Shown in pieces: positions 17,113 to 26,139 of a DNA stretch of 42,247 nucleotides (positions are counted from its first letter, which is position 1; each line of letters begins with the position of its first letter). The stretch is from positions 1-42,247 of the forward strand of contig NZ_KB899268.1 in assembly GCF_000378105.1 (NCBI RefSeq). The letters are read 5' to 3'. This DNA comes from Rubritalea marina DSM 17716. GTDB taxonomy: Bacteria; Verrucomicrobiota; Verrucomicrobiia; Verrucomicrobiales; Akkermansiaceae. The position numbers were made by a program, and so were the translations under genes. A model generated the notes under the pieces. It saw only the letters and a list, made by a program, of their open reading frames with translations, was not told the DNA's origin and did no database searches.

Positions 17113-18255
17113 ATGAATAGTGGATGGATTTGCATGGTGACAGCTGTGGGGGCGATGGCCTCAGAAGTATCGTGGAAAAAACACACGGTGATGGACGGTG
17201 GGATGTGCCTGACGGCAGTGGCGCTCGATGCGAATGAAGATGGTCTTCAGGATGTGATAGCTGGTGTGGCGGGCAAGGTGGTCTTGTTGCTTGCCCCAGA
17301 TTGGAAGCCCTTGGTGATTCATCAGCTGAAGGCAACGAACATGCGTTGTATTCACAGCGCGGTGCTTGATGTGGATGGCGACGGTGACCTCGACTGGGCT
17401 GGCTCGGATGCGCACGACCATCCGTTTTGGCTGGAGAACCCAGGGGCTGGGGCGCTGAGTGCCAAGCCTTGGGAGATGCGTATGATCGACCACGAGATCA
17501 CTGGCATCCATTGCTTGCTGGCCAGCGATATCGATAACGATGGAAAGCAGGACCTGGTGATCAACAATTTTGAACCCGAGCAAGGGCTCAAAGGATCTAT
17601 GGCATGGTTCAAGGTGCCAGAGAAGCCTCACCTGGCGCCGCAGTGGCATCGCTTCGTCTTTGCCGACCAGGATGCTTTTGGTGGTTCGCACTACATGGGG
17701 GCTGCCGATGTGGACGGCGATGGGTGGAAGGAAATTGCGGTGGGCGCTAAGGGGGATCCCTTCAAAGGGGGTAATTGGTTTGCCTTTTGGACTAACCCCG
17801 GAGCGGATGGCGTGCAGGGCGCGTGGAGGAAGACGCTCTTAGCTGAAGAGCAACTCGCTGCCACCAATATCGTGCCGGCCGACCTCAATGGCGATGGAAA
17901 GGTCGACTGGGTGGCATCGCGTGGGCACTCGGCTGGGGTGTTGTGGTTTGAGAATCCAGCCTGGACGTTGCATGTGATCGATCCGGGTATTGAAGATCCA
18001 CACAGTCTTGATGTGGGGGACTTCGACAATGATGGTGATCTTGATGTTGCCAGCTGTGGCTACGGGAATAAGTCGCTGCGCTGGTACGAAAATGATGGAA
18101 CTGCCCAGTTCGCCATCCACGAAATTGACTCCGATCAAGAAAGCTACGACCTCCGCTCGATTGATATGGACGGAGATGGTGATCTCGACTTGCTCAATGC
18201 AGGCAGAGCCAGCAAGAATGTGGTTTGGTACGAGAACCTAGGTGGAGCGAAGTGA
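17113..18255 (+). CDS. Secreted FG-GAP/VCBS beta-propeller protein
   Basis: The protein carries seven calcium-type DxDxDG loops spaced about 50 residues apart: DANEDG, DVDGDG, DIDNDG, DVDGDG, DLNGDG, DFDNDG and DMDGDG. Each is followed by a hydrophobic strand, which fits a seven-bladed FG-GAP propeller. The frame is open from 16975, but the ATG at 17113 gives a short hydrophobic leader (MNSGWICMVTAVGAMASE) that could be a signal peptide, so I prefer it. That makes about 380 residues. Such proteins bind ligands or surfaces outside the cytoplasm; the ligand is unknown. It is a single gene ended by a shared hairpin. Confidence 0.82.
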   Translation: MNSGWICMVTAVGAMASEVSWKKHTVMDGGMCLTAVALDANEDGLQDVIAGVAGKVVLLLAPDWKPLVIHQLKATNMRCIHSAVLDVDGDGDLDWAGSDAHDHPFWLENPGAGALSAKPWEMRMIDHEITGIHCLLASDIDNDGKQDLVINNFEPEQGLKGSMAWFKVPEKPHLAPQWHRFVFADQDAFGGSHYMGAADVDGDGWKEIAVGAKGDPFKGGNWFAFWTNPGADGVQGAWRKTLLAEEQLAATNIVPADLNGDGKVDWVASRGHSAGVLWFENPAWTLHVIDPGIEDPHSLDVGDFDNDGDLDVASCGYGNKSLRWYENDGTAQFAIHEIDSDQESYDLRSIDMDGDGDLDLLNAGRASKNVVWYENLGGAK

Positions 18256-18320
18256 TGCGGATGTGATTCACCTTTTGATCCTCCGCTTGTGGTTGTGTCT
18301 TTTGTTTTTGTCTCGGTTGT

Positions 18321-18367
18321 TTAAACCAAAAAGGCCGTCCTGGTTAAGGACGGCCTTTTTGGTTTAA
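18321..18367. terminator. Strong bidirectional terminator
   Basis: A perfect 20-bp inverted repeat (18321-18340 and 18348-18367, with core aaaaaggccgtcc and ggacggccttttt) has a seven-base loop. T runs occur in both directions, so it can end both the FG-GAP gene and the tRNA-Lys gene. Confidence 0.93.
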
Positions 18368-18370
18368 AAG

Positions 18371-18443
18371 TACGCAGACTGGGACTCGAACCCAGGACCA
18401 ATTGGTTAAAAGCCAACTGCTCTACCAACTGAGCTATCTGCGC
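18371..18443 (-). tRNA. tRNA-Lys(TTT)
   Basis: On the minus strand the cloverleaf is complete. The acceptor GCGCAGA pairs with TCTGCGT, the D arm is GCTC/GAGC, and the anticodon stem-loop TTGGC TTTTAA has anticodon TTT. The T arm is CTGGG TTCGAGT CCCAG. It decodes AAA and AAG. CCA is not encoded. The strong hairpin at 18321-18367 ends it. Confidence 0.96.
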
Positions 18444-18612
18444 ATTTGTTGGTGATTGGTGCTCCTTTCGGTGCGGGCAGAGACATACGCTGGTAGCTGG
18501 TGGCTGACAAGAAGAAACTTCGAGTTTTTTTAGATTTTTTCTATCGTCCCGGTGAGGGAATCGACTGTGCTGTTTGCTAATCGATTGTGGATCACTGGGT
18601 TTTGCCTCGGGG

Positions 18613-20007
18613 CTAGAATGACTTGCGAAGGTGGCTGGGCAAGATGCCAAGTTGGTCGCGATATTTGGCGATCGTGCGTCTGGCGATTTTCACTCCTTGT
18701 TCCTTGAGAGTTTTTTCAATTGCCGAATCCGAGAGTGGTTTTTTCGGGGATTCTTCGGCAATCATCTTTTGGATGGTGTCGCGAATTCCTGTGTTGGAGA
18801 CCTGCTGGCCGGACTCCGTGGTGTAGCCGCTGGTGAAGAATGAGCGGAGTTCGATAAGCCCGTGTGGAGTTTGGATGTATTTAGCCGCGACGGCGCGTGA
18901 GATTGTGGCTGGGTGCACTTCGATTGCCTCAGCCACTTCATTCATGGTCATCGGCCTGAGTGCTTTCATCCCCTGAAGGAGGAAGTCGCTCTGGCGCAGG
19001 ATGAGTTGCTGCGCGAGCTTGTAGAGGGTGTCTTGGCGTTGAGAAAGTGAGCGGATCAGGATTTTGCCGTCGCGGATTTGGTCGCGCAGATACTGACGTG
19101 CTGACGAGTCGTCGGTGCTCGTCATGAGGTCCTTATAGGCATTGCTGATCGAGATGTCTGGGATGTTTGCGTTGGTGAGCTGGATCGCCCACTCGTGGCT
19201 GGCGTCACGGTAAATGATGATGTCTGGTGTGATGTGCGGGTTTGAGGTGGGATCAAACTCCGCGCCAGGATCTGGGGTGAGGGTAGCGATGGTGTGTGAT
19301 GCTTCGTGGATGGCGTCAATATTCACTCCTAGCGCTTTGGCTATCTCGGGGAAGCGTTTGCGGGCGAAGGCGTCGAGGTGTTCGCTGACGATGCGGTATT
19401 CGAGGCTGCCGAGGAGATCACGTTTGGCGAGTTGAATCATCAATGATTCTTGGAGGTCATTGGCGGCGACGCCCGGTGGGTCAAAGTTCTGCAATGCGAC
19501 TTGAGCGCGCTCTGCCTCTTCGAGGGTGAAGTCGCTGGAGAGGGCGATGTCCTGAAGCGAGGTTTCCATGAAGCCGCGATCATTGATGTAGCCAATGAGT
19601 ACGGTGGCTACTTGCTTGAGCTTGTCTGGGTGTTCGCTGTGAGCGAGTTGGCTCAGGAGGTGTTGCTGTAGGGTTTCTGGCGCGACGATCGAATTGTAGA
19701 GGTGGTCGCGTTTTTCCTGGTCATCAATGCCATCATTGGTGCTTCGGCGTTCCGTGATTTGGAGTTCGCGGAAGTCATCGTCGAGGTCTGAAAGAGTCTC
19801 CATGTCGTGCTCCGCATCAGCCTCACGGAAGTCGTCGAGCTGTTCATCGTTTTGGTCAATTTCCAACACTGGGTTGGTGACGATGGCTTGTTGGAGGATT
19901 TGTCCTAGTTCGAGTGAGTTGGCCTGGAGTACCTCAAGACTCTGCCGCATTTGCGGTGAGAGTATCTGAGATTGGCTCAGATTTTGGTGGAGATCGATGG
20001 CGGCCAT
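18613..20007 (-). CDS. rpoN: RNA polymerase sigma-54 factor
   Basis: RpoN directs RNA polymerase to -24/-12 promoters that need AAA+ activators. The 464 residues contain region I with glutamine-rich helices (LSQSQILSPQMRQSLEVLQ), an acidic region II (about 50-90), the core-binding domain, the helix-turn-helix near HPATISRAVAAKYIQTPHG, and the RpoN box ARRTIAKYR at 442-450, which differs in one residue from the usual ARRTVAKYR. In many Gram-negative bacteria rpoN lies between lptB and hpf. Here it is alone, about 6 kb away from them. No sigma-54 activator is in the window. Confidence 0.95.
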   Translation of the reverse strand: MAAIDLHQNLSQSQILSPQMRQSLEVLQANSLELGQILQQAIVTNPVLEIDQNDEQLDDFREADAEHDMETLSDLDDDFRELQITERRSTNDGIDDQEKRDHLYNSIVAPETLQQHLLSQLAHSEHPDKLKQVATVLIGYINDRGFMETSLQDIALSSDFTLEEAERAQVALQNFDPPGVAANDLQESLMIQLAKRDLLGSLEYRIVSEHLDAFARKRFPEIAKALGVNIDAIHEASHTIATLTPDPGAEFDPTSNPHITPDIIIYRDASHEWAIQLTNANIPDISISNAYKDLMTSTDDSSARQYLRDQIRDGKILIRSLSQRQDTLYKLAQQLILRQSDFLLQGMKALRPMTMNEVAEAIEVHPATISRAVAAKYIQTPHGLIELRSFFTSGYTTESGQQVSNTGIRDTIQKMIAEESPKKPLSDSAIEKTLKEQGVKIARRTIAKYRDQLGILPSHLRKSF

Positions 20008-20179
20008 GTTGTGCTAGGATATCATTGCTGTGCGCTAGCTTTTCGCGCATAACAATGCTTTAGCATAGATCGATCGATCCGCCCAATGAAATCGTTAGCA
20101 GTTTTTATACCAATGTTTAAATTCGTGTGAAACGTGGGTATGATTTCTTGTTTGAATCTGTATTACTTGGCGAATATTT

Positions 20180-20208
20180 TTGACGCCTAAAGTAATCAAC
20201 GATATGAA
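20180..20208 (+). promoter_or_regulatory. Sigma-70 promoter upstream of the UCA tRNA-like gene
   Basis: TTGACG (20180-20185) and TATGAA (20203-20208) are separated by 17 bases, close to the ideal spacing. Transcription would begin near 20215, about 38 bases before the tRNA-like gene. The call is from consensus match only. Confidence 0.6.
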
Positions 20209-20252
20209 TATTTCGTCATGGCGCTAGTGCCAGTTAGACAAGATATTAAATT

Positions 20253-20344
20253 GGAGAGTGTTGCCTTCCTGGTGGTAGCCGCGGTTTTCAAAACCGTTGA
20301 GGGGCTGTTATGGTCCTTGGTTGGTTCGATTCCTTCCCTCTCCG
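20253..20344 (+). tRNA. selC: tRNA with UCA anticodon, selenocysteine tRNA-like (possibly decayed)
   Basis: A tRNA-like fold with a long variable arm is visible. The anticodon arm GCGGT-TTTCAAA-ACCGT gives anticodon TCA at 20288-20290, which reads UGA. The loop TTTCAAA, the variable arm start TTGAGGGGC, the GGTTCGATTCC T-loop block and the discriminator G resemble bacterial selC. Several stems are imperfect: the acceptor (GGAGAG with CTCTCC) has a T-C mismatch at pair 7, the D stem has C-A and U-U mismatches, and the T stem has two adjacent U-U mismatches. Acceptor plus T stem total 12 base pairs, one fewer than usual for bacterial tRNA-Sec. It could be a functional variant, an unusual serine-type tRNA, or a pseudogene. 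A good promoter precedes it. No other Sec gene is in the window. Confidence 0.6.
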
Positions 20345-20440
20345 CTTTATTTATAAGGGTTTGCGGGTGTGTGTATTCAAAATGTATTTACTACTTCAAT
20401 CGAGGGTGAGTGGAGAGTGGTGCAGTGGTCGAGACGTTGG

Positions 20441-21040
20441 TTAGTGACGTTGTTTGTACCAGAGTGAGGTGTCTGGGTGTAGAAGGTGCTTGAGCTCGAG
20501 TGAATCTAGCTTGAATTTCTGAATGATGTGTTCGAGCAGGATGATCGAGGCGGCGGCGTCGTAGAGTGCGTCGTGCCAGCTTTTTTGGGGTACGAGCTGT
20601 GAGACTTTCTCGCTGAGTTCGAGCATTTCGCAGAGCTCACCAAGCGAGTGGCTCGGCGCGTCAGGAAATGCCGATCGAGCTAGCTGGAGGGTGTCGATCC
20701 AGGGGCCAAAGCCGTGGCCTGGGAAGGCGTGGAGGAAGCGTTTTTCCGTGCCGTGGCCGTGGGCGACGACGGCCGCGCCTTTGAGTCGGCGTTTGATGCT
20801 GGGCCAAAGTTGGAAGAATTTGGGGGCGTCTTTGAGGTCTTGGTGTGTGATGCCGTGGACTTTTTGCGCTGCCCAGGTGATGTCTTGGTCGGTGTGGATG
20901 TAGGACATCCAAGTGTCTGAGCACCCTAAGTTTTGCTGCCAAGTGCAGGTACCGATCTGCACTGGAGCGTCGGTTTTGCCTGGCGCGGTACCGGCAGATT
21001 CAAAATCAATGGCGGTGAAGGTGGTGTTGGCGATCAGCAT
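20441..21040 (-). CDS. DEDDh 3'-5' exonuclease (DnaQ-like)
   Basis: The roughly 199-residue protein has the epsilon-like exonuclease fold. Exo I is the aspartate and glutamate of FTAIDFESAG near the N-terminus, Exo II lies near VVAHGHGTEKRFL, and Exo III epsilon is WHDALYDAAAS with catalytic His and Asp. The insertion VHGITHQDLKDAP is typical of DnaQ-like proteins. It would trim DNA or RNA 3' ends in the cytoplasm. It is too short for a DNA polymerase and lacks a clamp-binding motif that I can see. ATGs nine bases apart compete as start; I take the one before LIANTT. It is divergent from trpE. Confidence 0.87.
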   Translation of the reverse strand: MLIANTTFTAIDFESAGTAPGKTDAPVQIGTCTWQQNLGCSDTWMSYIHTDQDITWAAQKVHGITHQDLKDAPKFFQLWPSIKRRLKGAAVVAHGHGTEKRFLHAFPGHGFGPWIDTLQLARSAFPDAPSHSLGELCEMLELSEKVSQLVPQKSWHDALYDAAASIILLEHIIQKFKLDSLELKHLLHPDTSLWYKQRH

Positions 21041-21081
21041 GGCTGGCATAGTTTTGGCACAAAGCGCTGGGGCTGGCTATC

Positions 21082-21116
21082 ATGAATTGGTGGTGAGCTC
21101 GGCGGGTGATGAGCTC
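21082..21116 (+). promoter_or_regulatory. Candidate trp leader peptide and hairpin upstream of trpE
   Basis: A five-codon frame, ATG AAT TGG TGG TGA at 21082-21096 (Met-Asn-Trp-Trp), is the first part. A 6-bp hairpin follows, gagctc at 21095-21100 with gagctc at 21111-21116, overlapping its stop codon. It is in a different frame from trpE. This resembles the tryptophan-codon sensor of a trp attenuator. A classic U-tract terminator is not visible before trpE, so the mechanism is uncertain. Confidence 0.35.
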
Positions 21117-21209
21117 TCGGTGGTAGCTGGTTGCGTGTTGGTTGATTCTTTGGGTGAATGGCCACATTTCTCACTTGCAAGTTGTGCGAGGCTACGCATT
21201 CTCAAGGCC

Positions 21210-22715
21210 GTGAACCATTTGCCTGTTAAACCTGAACTTGAGGAATTTTGCAGTCTCGCCGAGCGCGGGAATGTGGTTCCTGTTTATGCGCAACTTGCAG
21301 CGGATTTTGAGACTCCTGTATCGGCCTACTTGAAGGTAGCTGATGAGAAGGGTGCATTTCTGTTGGAGAGTGCTGAGAGTACAGATGCGGGTGGTCGTTA
21401 CTCCTTTGTAGGGAGCGATCCTCGAGCTGTGTACACCGCGTATGGAAAACAGATCGAGTGGCGGATGGGCAATGAGACACAATTTATCACTGCAGAAGAG
21501 GATGTGCTGGCGGAGCTAGAAAAGCTCATGGCTCCGTACAAACCAGTCCAGCACGGCGACCTTCCACCATTCTACGGTGGCATGGTCGGTTACCTTGGCT
21601 ACGATGCGGTGCAGCAATTTGAGCCGACCATTGTTGAGCAACCAGAAGATTCGTTGGATCTCCCAGATGCGGTGTTTATGCTCACTGACACGGTGCTTGT
21701 TTTCGATCACAAACTACGACGCTTGTTGGTGATTGCGAATGCCTTGCTCAGCGACTACGACTCTGCGGCGGCTGCGCACGCGGCAGCGGTGGCGAAGATT
21801 GAAGCTTGGTTGGCAAAGCTGGACGAGCAGGTGCACGTGGCTCCATTGAATGGGCTCACTGAGTATCCTGAGCCAGAGATCAAGAGCAATACGACTCAAG
21901 AAGAATTTGAGCAGATGGTGCGCGACGCCAAGGAATACATCGCCGCTGGTGATGCTTTCCAGATTGTGCCGAGTCAGCGGTTTGAGGCTGATTACCAAGG
22001 TAGCACGGTGGATCTCTACCGCGCGCTGCGCCATGTGAATCCATCACCCTACATGTTTATCCTTCAGCTTGATGGGTTTGCCCTGGTGGGGAGTTCTCCA
22101 GAAGTGCATGTGCGTTCCATCAATGGTCGCATCGACATTCGTCCGATTGCGGGTACCCGCTGGAGAGGGAAGTCAGCTGAGGAAGATGATGCTCTTGCGG
22201 CTGATCTGCTGGCTGATGCTAAGGAATGTTCTGAGCATTTGATGTTGGTGGATCTTGCACGGAACGATGTGGGGCGTATTGCGAAGAAGGCGAGTGTCAC
22301 GGTGGATGATTTCATGATTGTGGAGCGCTACAGCCACGTGATGCATATTGTGTCTAACGTACATGGCGAATTGGCAGAGGGCCACAGCGCCTACGATGTG
22401 CTACGCTCTACCTTCCCTGCGGGGACCGTGAGTGGTGCGCCGAAAATTCGTGCGATGCAAATCATCAATAGCTTGGAGAAGAACAAGCGGTCTACCTATT
22501 CTGGAGCGGTTGGGTACTTTGGTTGGGATGGGAGTCACGACAGCTGTATCACGCTGCGCACCTGTTTGCTAAAGGACGAGAAAGCATACGTTCAGGCTGG
22601 AGCAGGCGTGGTAGCGGATTCCAACCCTACCTACGAGTACGAGGAGACTCGGAATAAAGCGACGGGCATGCTGCGTGCTGTTGAACTCGCTAAAACCATT
22701 TCAAGCAACGCATAA
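21210..22715 (+). CDS. trpE: Anthranilate synthase component I
   Basis: TrpE makes anthranilate from chorismate, with ammonia from the TrpG subunit, in the first step of tryptophan synthesis. The frame is open from 20913, but family homology begins at [15 protein letters not shown], just after a GTG at 21210, which I choose as start (501 residues). That GTG has an aagg shortly before it. The chorismate-binding domain carries [22 protein letters not shown], the [13 protein letters not shown] block, [13 protein letters not shown] and [11 protein letters not shown]. The N-terminal PVSAYLKV segment belongs to the feedback-binding domain. It lies 17 bases before trpG. Confidence 0.93.
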   Translation: MNHLPVKPELEEFCSLAERGNVVPVYAQLAADFETPVSAYLKVADEKGAFLLESAESTDAGGRYSFVGSDPRAVYTAYGKQIEWRMGNETQFITAEEDVLAELEKLMAPYKPVQHGDLPPFYGGMVGYLGYDAVQQFEPTIVEQPEDSLDLPDAVFMLTDTVLVFDHKLRRLLVIANALLSDYDSAAAAHAAAVAKIEAWLAKLDEQVHVAPLNGLTEYPEPEIKSNTTQEEFEQMVRDAKEYIAAGDAFQIVPSQRFEADYQGSTVDLYRALRHVNPSPYMFILQLDGFALVGSSPEVHVRSINGRIDIRPIAGTRWRGKSAEEDDALAADLLADAKECSEHLMLVDLARNDVGRIAKKASVTVDDFMIVERYSHVMHIVSNVHGELAEGHSAYDVLRSTFPAGTVSGAPKIRAMQIINSLEKNKRSTYSGAVGYFGWDGSHDSCITLRTCLLKDEKAYVQAGAGVVADSNPTYEYEETRNKATGMLRAVELAKTISSNA

Positions 22716-22732
22716 CGCGGAGAGATTCAGAC

Positions 22733-23296
22733 ATGCTTTTAGTTATCGATAATTACGACTCATTCACCTACAACCTCGTGCAGTATTTTGGCGAGTTGGG
22801 GCAGGAAATGAAGGTGGTGCGCAACGACCAGATCACCATTGAGGAGATCGAGGAACTGGCGCCAAGCCACATTTGTATTTCCCCGGGGCCATGCACGCCG
22901 ACTGAGGCGGGGGTCAGCTGTGCGGTGATCGAGCACTTTGCTGGCAAGATTCCAATCTTTGGGGTCTGTCTTGGCCACCAGAGTATTGGCCAAGTCTTTG
23001 GTGGGGATGTGGTGCGTGCTGAGAAGTTGATGCATGGCAAGACCTCACCGATCCAACACCAAGGGATGAGTGTCTTTGATGGTCTACCAAGCCCGTTCAC
23101 TGCGACTCGCTACCATTCATTGGTGGTGAAGCGCGATACGCTACCGGATTGTCTAGAGATCACTGCTGAGACGGCAGATGGCGTGATCATGGGGCTACGA
23201 CACAAGGAATTCGAAGTGCATGGTGTGCAGTTCCACCCTGAGTCGATTCTCACCGAGCACGGCCGCGAGATGCTGTCGAATTTTCTCAAACTTTAG
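22733..23296 (+). CDS. trpG: Anthranilate synthase component II (glutamine amidotransferase)
   Basis: The 187-residue class I amidotransferase frees ammonia from glutamine for TrpE. The catalytic cysteine is C79 in [12 protein letters not shown], and the His and Glu are in VQFHPESIL near 170. The opening [19 protein letters not shown] and [10 protein letters not shown] are typical. TrpG and PabA cannot be separated by sequence, and a single protein may serve both anthranilate and aminodeoxychorismate synthases. It is 17 bases after trpE and 15 before the next gene, so the three form one operon. Confidence 0.93.
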   Translation: MLLVIDNYDSFTYNLVQYFGELGQEMKVVRNDQITIEEIEELAPSHICISPGPCTPTEAGVSCAVIEHFAGKIPIFGVCLGHQSIGQVFGGDVVRAEKLMHGKTSPIQHQGMSVFDGLPSPFTATRYHSLVVKRDTLPDCLEITAETADGVIMGLRHKEFEVHGVQFHPESILTEHGREMLSNFLKL

Positions 23297-23311
23297 TGAC
23301 TGGATTGGCGC

Positions 23312-24577
23312 GTGAATTACGATGATGCGATAGCGAGTTTGCCCCACGCGGGTCTGCGCGACGGGCAATCTTGGTTATTTTCACCCAAGCCATTTTCCTT
23401 GAGCAAGCGTGAGCTGCGAAAGATCAAGTCGTTGGGTCATGTGTTGTCCCAATTTCAGCGTGCTAGCGATAGTTTGTACCAGCGTTCAAAGCGTGGATCG
23501 GTAGCGCCGTGGGTGGCGCAATTGCTTGACGCAGGGAAGCCAGAATGGATGCTGCAGCAACAGTCTGCGCCTGAGTTTCAGGAGTTGCGCCCGCGCGTGA
23601 TTCGGCCCGACCTCATCCTCACGGACGATGGCTTTGCGCTGACTGAGCTCGACTCGGTGCCCGGTGGTATGGGGATCACGACTTGGCTGAGTCAGCTGTA
23701 CACGGAGCATGGATTTGATGTGGTGGGCGGCCGCGATGGCATGCCTGAGGGCTTCAAGAAGCTCATGCCTGAGGGGGGGCGGATTTTGGTTTCTGAGGAA
23801 TCCGCTGACTACCGTCCGGAGATGGAGTGGCTGGCCTCGCAACTTGGTGAAGGGTTTCGCGTGGAGACAGCGGAGACTGCAGTCCCGGATGGTTCAGATG
23901 CCTATCGTTTTTTCGAGTGGTTCGATTGGGAGAATATTTCAGCGGCTAAGGATTGGGCAGCTCAAGCGAACCTGACCTCTCCGTGTAAGCCGCATTTGGA
24001 AGAGAAGCTCTGGCTTGCCCTCTTGTGGTCTCCAGCGTTGCGGCCGCTGTGGGAGGGGATGATGCGACATAGCCATCTCAATGCGGTGCGCGATGTGGTG
24101 CCATTTTCTTGGGTGATCGATCCACAGCCATTACCACCACACGCGGCACTCCCACGACTGGATGTGCACTCATGGGATGAGGTGGCTCAATTGAGCCAAA
24201 AGCAACGTGAACTTGTGGTGAAGATCAGTGGCTTCAGCGAGTTGGCTTGGGGCTCGAAGAGCGTGGCCATTGGCCACGACATGTCGAAAGACGATTGGCA
24301 GGAAACGATTGATACGGCACTCGAACAGCATGGCTCGCAGCCGTGGTTGATGCAGGAGTTTCACGCTGGGCGCGTGGTTGAGCACCCGTACTTTGATGCC
24401 GAGACCGGGGAGGTGAAGTTGATGCAGGGTCGCGTGCGTCTCTGCCCGTATTACTTCACAGACCGATCAGGGTATACCGAGCTCTCGGGGATATTGGCTA
24501 CGATCGTGCCGTCTGATAAAAAGAAAATACACGGCATGAAGGACGGAATCCTGGTGCCGTGTATGCTGGAAGAATGA
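23312..24577 (+). CDS. Unknown protein, ATP-grasp-like, in the trp operon
   Basis: I do not recognise a named family with certainty. The 421-residue protein begins at a GTG and has no signal peptide or membrane helix. Two parts recall circularly permuted ATP-grasp or glutathionylspermidine-synthase-like enzymes: RPDLILTDDGFALTELDSVPG near 95-115, with Asp, Glu and Asp suited to bind metal, and VVKISGFSELAWGSKSV near 300, with a lysine in ATP-binding context. An arginine-rich block (LMQGRVRLCPYYF) follows. It is 15 bases after trpG, so it is probably translated from the same mRNA. Its substrate is unknown, and a link to tryptophan or chorismate chemistry is only inferred. Confidence 0.6.
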   Translation: MNYDDAIASLPHAGLRDGQSWLFSPKPFSLSKRELRKIKSLGHVLSQFQRASDSLYQRSKRGSVAPWVAQLLDAGKPEWMLQQQSAPEFQELRPRVIRPDLILTDDGFALTELDSVPGGMGITTWLSQLYTEHGFDVVGGRDGMPEGFKKLMPEGGRILVSEESADYRPEMEWLASQLGEGFRVETAETAVPDGSDAYRFFEWFDWENISAAKDWAAQANLTSPCKPHLEEKLWLALLWSPALRPLWEGMMRHSHLNAVRDVVPFSWVIDPQPLPPHAALPRLDVHSWDEVAQLSQKQRELVVKISGFSELAWGSKSVAIGHDMSKDDWQETIDTALEQHGSQPWLMQEFHAGRVVEHPYFDAETGEVKLMQGRVRLCPYYFTDRSGYTELSGILATIVPSDKKKIHGMKDGILVPCMLEE

Positions 24578-24612
24578 GGGCTGCTAGAGCCTCATGGTGT
24601 GCCGAGTTACTT

Positions 24613-26139
24613 CTATTGGCCCACTCCAGACGGGCTGTCTAGCTTGTCTTCCAATCGTTCTGCATTTTTCGCTGCAGCCGGTGTCGGTGCTGGCCATTCT
24701 TCGAATGTCTTGAGGTGTTTTTGGACGATCATTTGTGCTGGCCCGAATGCCCACATTTTTTTGCCCATCCATTCGATGTACATGCCGGATTCGTCAGCAG
24801 CTCTTTCGAGTGGGTCTTGGCGGAGGTTGAACAAGAGTGGGGCGGTAAGTTCTTCCTTGGCGCCTGACCAACCTTCATTTTGCACGATGAAATGTGCTTT
24901 CCAGTCGCCGTATCGTACCGCCTGCAAGGTAGTGCGTTCGTAGTAGAGGATCTCTTTTCTGTTGGAGGGGCCCTGGCCTGTGAGCATTGGGATTTGGTTG
25001 TAGCCATCGAGGTGGGCTTTGTGACCTTTGTATCCAGTGAGTAATTGTGCTTTTAGATCCTCTGGGCCACCGGCTGCATTGACGAGTGTGGGGAGTAGAT
25101 CCATGGCGTCGATGATGCCATTGTTGATGGATCCAGCTTCCACCTTTTCAGGCCAACGAAGCAGCATGGGCGCGCGCACTCCGCCTTCCCAGGTGGTGCC
25201 TTTCTCACTGCGGAATGGGGTCATGCCACCATCTGGCCAGGTGAGGATTTCTGGGCCATTGTCCGCAGAGAAAATCACGATGGTATTGTCTGCGACCCCG
25301 AGCTTGTCGAGCTCATCCAGAACTTCACCGACGTGGTCATCGAGGTCACGCATGACGACTTCTTGGAGCCCTTGGCCATCCTTGCCAAGCATGGCTTTGT
25401 ACTTTGGAGAAAGGTGGGTCCAGACGTGCGCTCTGGATGGGCAGTGCCAGACAAAGAACGGCGTCTTTTGTTCCACGGAATCGCGGATGAATTTGAGGGT
25501 GTGCTTGTTGACTTCGTCGTCGACTGTCTGCATCCGCTTGGGGGGAAGTGGGCCATCGTCTTCGATTTTCTGGGTGCCATCACCAGTTGCCCAACAATGA
25601 ACCACGTTGCGTGGGGCGAAGCGCTTGGCCTCTTCTGTTTTCGGGAATTCTGGGTCAGAGGTGTATTCCATGGCGTTGAGGTGGTAGAGCCATCCCCAGA
25701 ACTCATCGAAGCCATGCATTGTTGGGAGAAATTCATCACGGTCACCCAAGTGGTTTTTGCCAAACTGTCCTGTGCGGTAACCGAGCTCGCGGAGTAACTC
25801 CGGGAGGGTGGGGGTATCGGGGCTCAGGCCTATTGGGGCGCCCGGTAGGCCGACGGTGTGCATGCCAGTACGGACGGGAAACTGACCCGTGAGCATCGCC
25901 GAGCGGCCAGCTGTGCAGGTAGGTTGCGCATAGTAGTCGGTGAATAACATGCCCTCCTTGGCTAATCGGTCAATGTTAGGGGTCTTACTGCTCATCAAGC
26001 CACGGTGGTAGGCTCCGATGTTGAGTAAGCCAACGTCATCGGTGAGAATGATGAGAATATTGGGGGGAGGGGTCTCGGTCTTGGCTGAAGTGCTTAGGGC
26101 CGATGCCACAATGAGCAGGAGAGGGAGTAGGAGTTTCAT
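24613..26139 (-). CDS. Secreted sulfatase
   Basis: The formylglycine-dependent sulfatase is predicted to be exported and to remove sulfate esters from glycans outside the cytoplasm. The frame is open from 26193, but the ATG at 26139 gives the signal peptide MKLLLPLLLIVASALSTSAK, so about 508 residues are made. ILTDDVG binds calcium. CTAGRSAMLTGQ at 75-86 is the CxAxR variant of the sulfatase signature, where Cys75 should become formylglycine. GKNHLGDRDEF and FSADNGPE complete the site. No maturase gene is seen near. Closest appearance is to arylsulfatase A-like S1 proteins; the substrate is unknown. Confidence 0.9.
   Translation of the reverse strand: MKLLLPLLLIVASALSTSAKTETPPPNILIILTDDVGLLNIGAYHRGLMSSKTPNIDRLAKEGMLFTDYYAQPTCTAGRSAMLTGQFPVRTGMHTVGLPGAPIGLSPDTPTLPELLRELGYRTGQFGKNHLGDRDEFLPTMHGFDEFWGWLYHLNAMEYTSDPEFPKTEEAKRFAPRNVVHCWATGDGTQKIEDDGPLPPKRMQTVDDEVNKHTLKFIRDSVEQKTPFFVWHCPSRAHVWTHLSPKYKAMLGKDGQGLQEVVMRDLDDHVGEVLDELDKLGVADNTIVIFSADNGPEILTWPDGGMTPFRSEKGTTWEGGVRAPMLLRWPEKVEAGSINNGIIDAMDLLPTLVNAAGGPEDLKAQLLTGYKGHKAHLDGYNQIPMLTGQGPSNRKEILYYERTTLQAVRYGDWKAHFIVQNEGWSGAKEELTAPLLFNLRQDPLERAADESGMYIEWMGKKMWAFGPAQMIVQKHLKTFEEWPAPTPAAAKNAERLEDKLDSPSGVGQ

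Noticed and set aside
17113-18255. DxDxDG repeats as an EF-hand or dockerin protein
   Set aside because: Seven loops at about 50-residue spacing, each followed by beta strands, fit FG-GAP propeller blades rather than EF-hands or dockerins.
20218-20409. 63-residue plus-strand reading frame
   Set aside because: It runs straight through the tRNA-like gene and has no family pattern; the RNA explains the sequence better.
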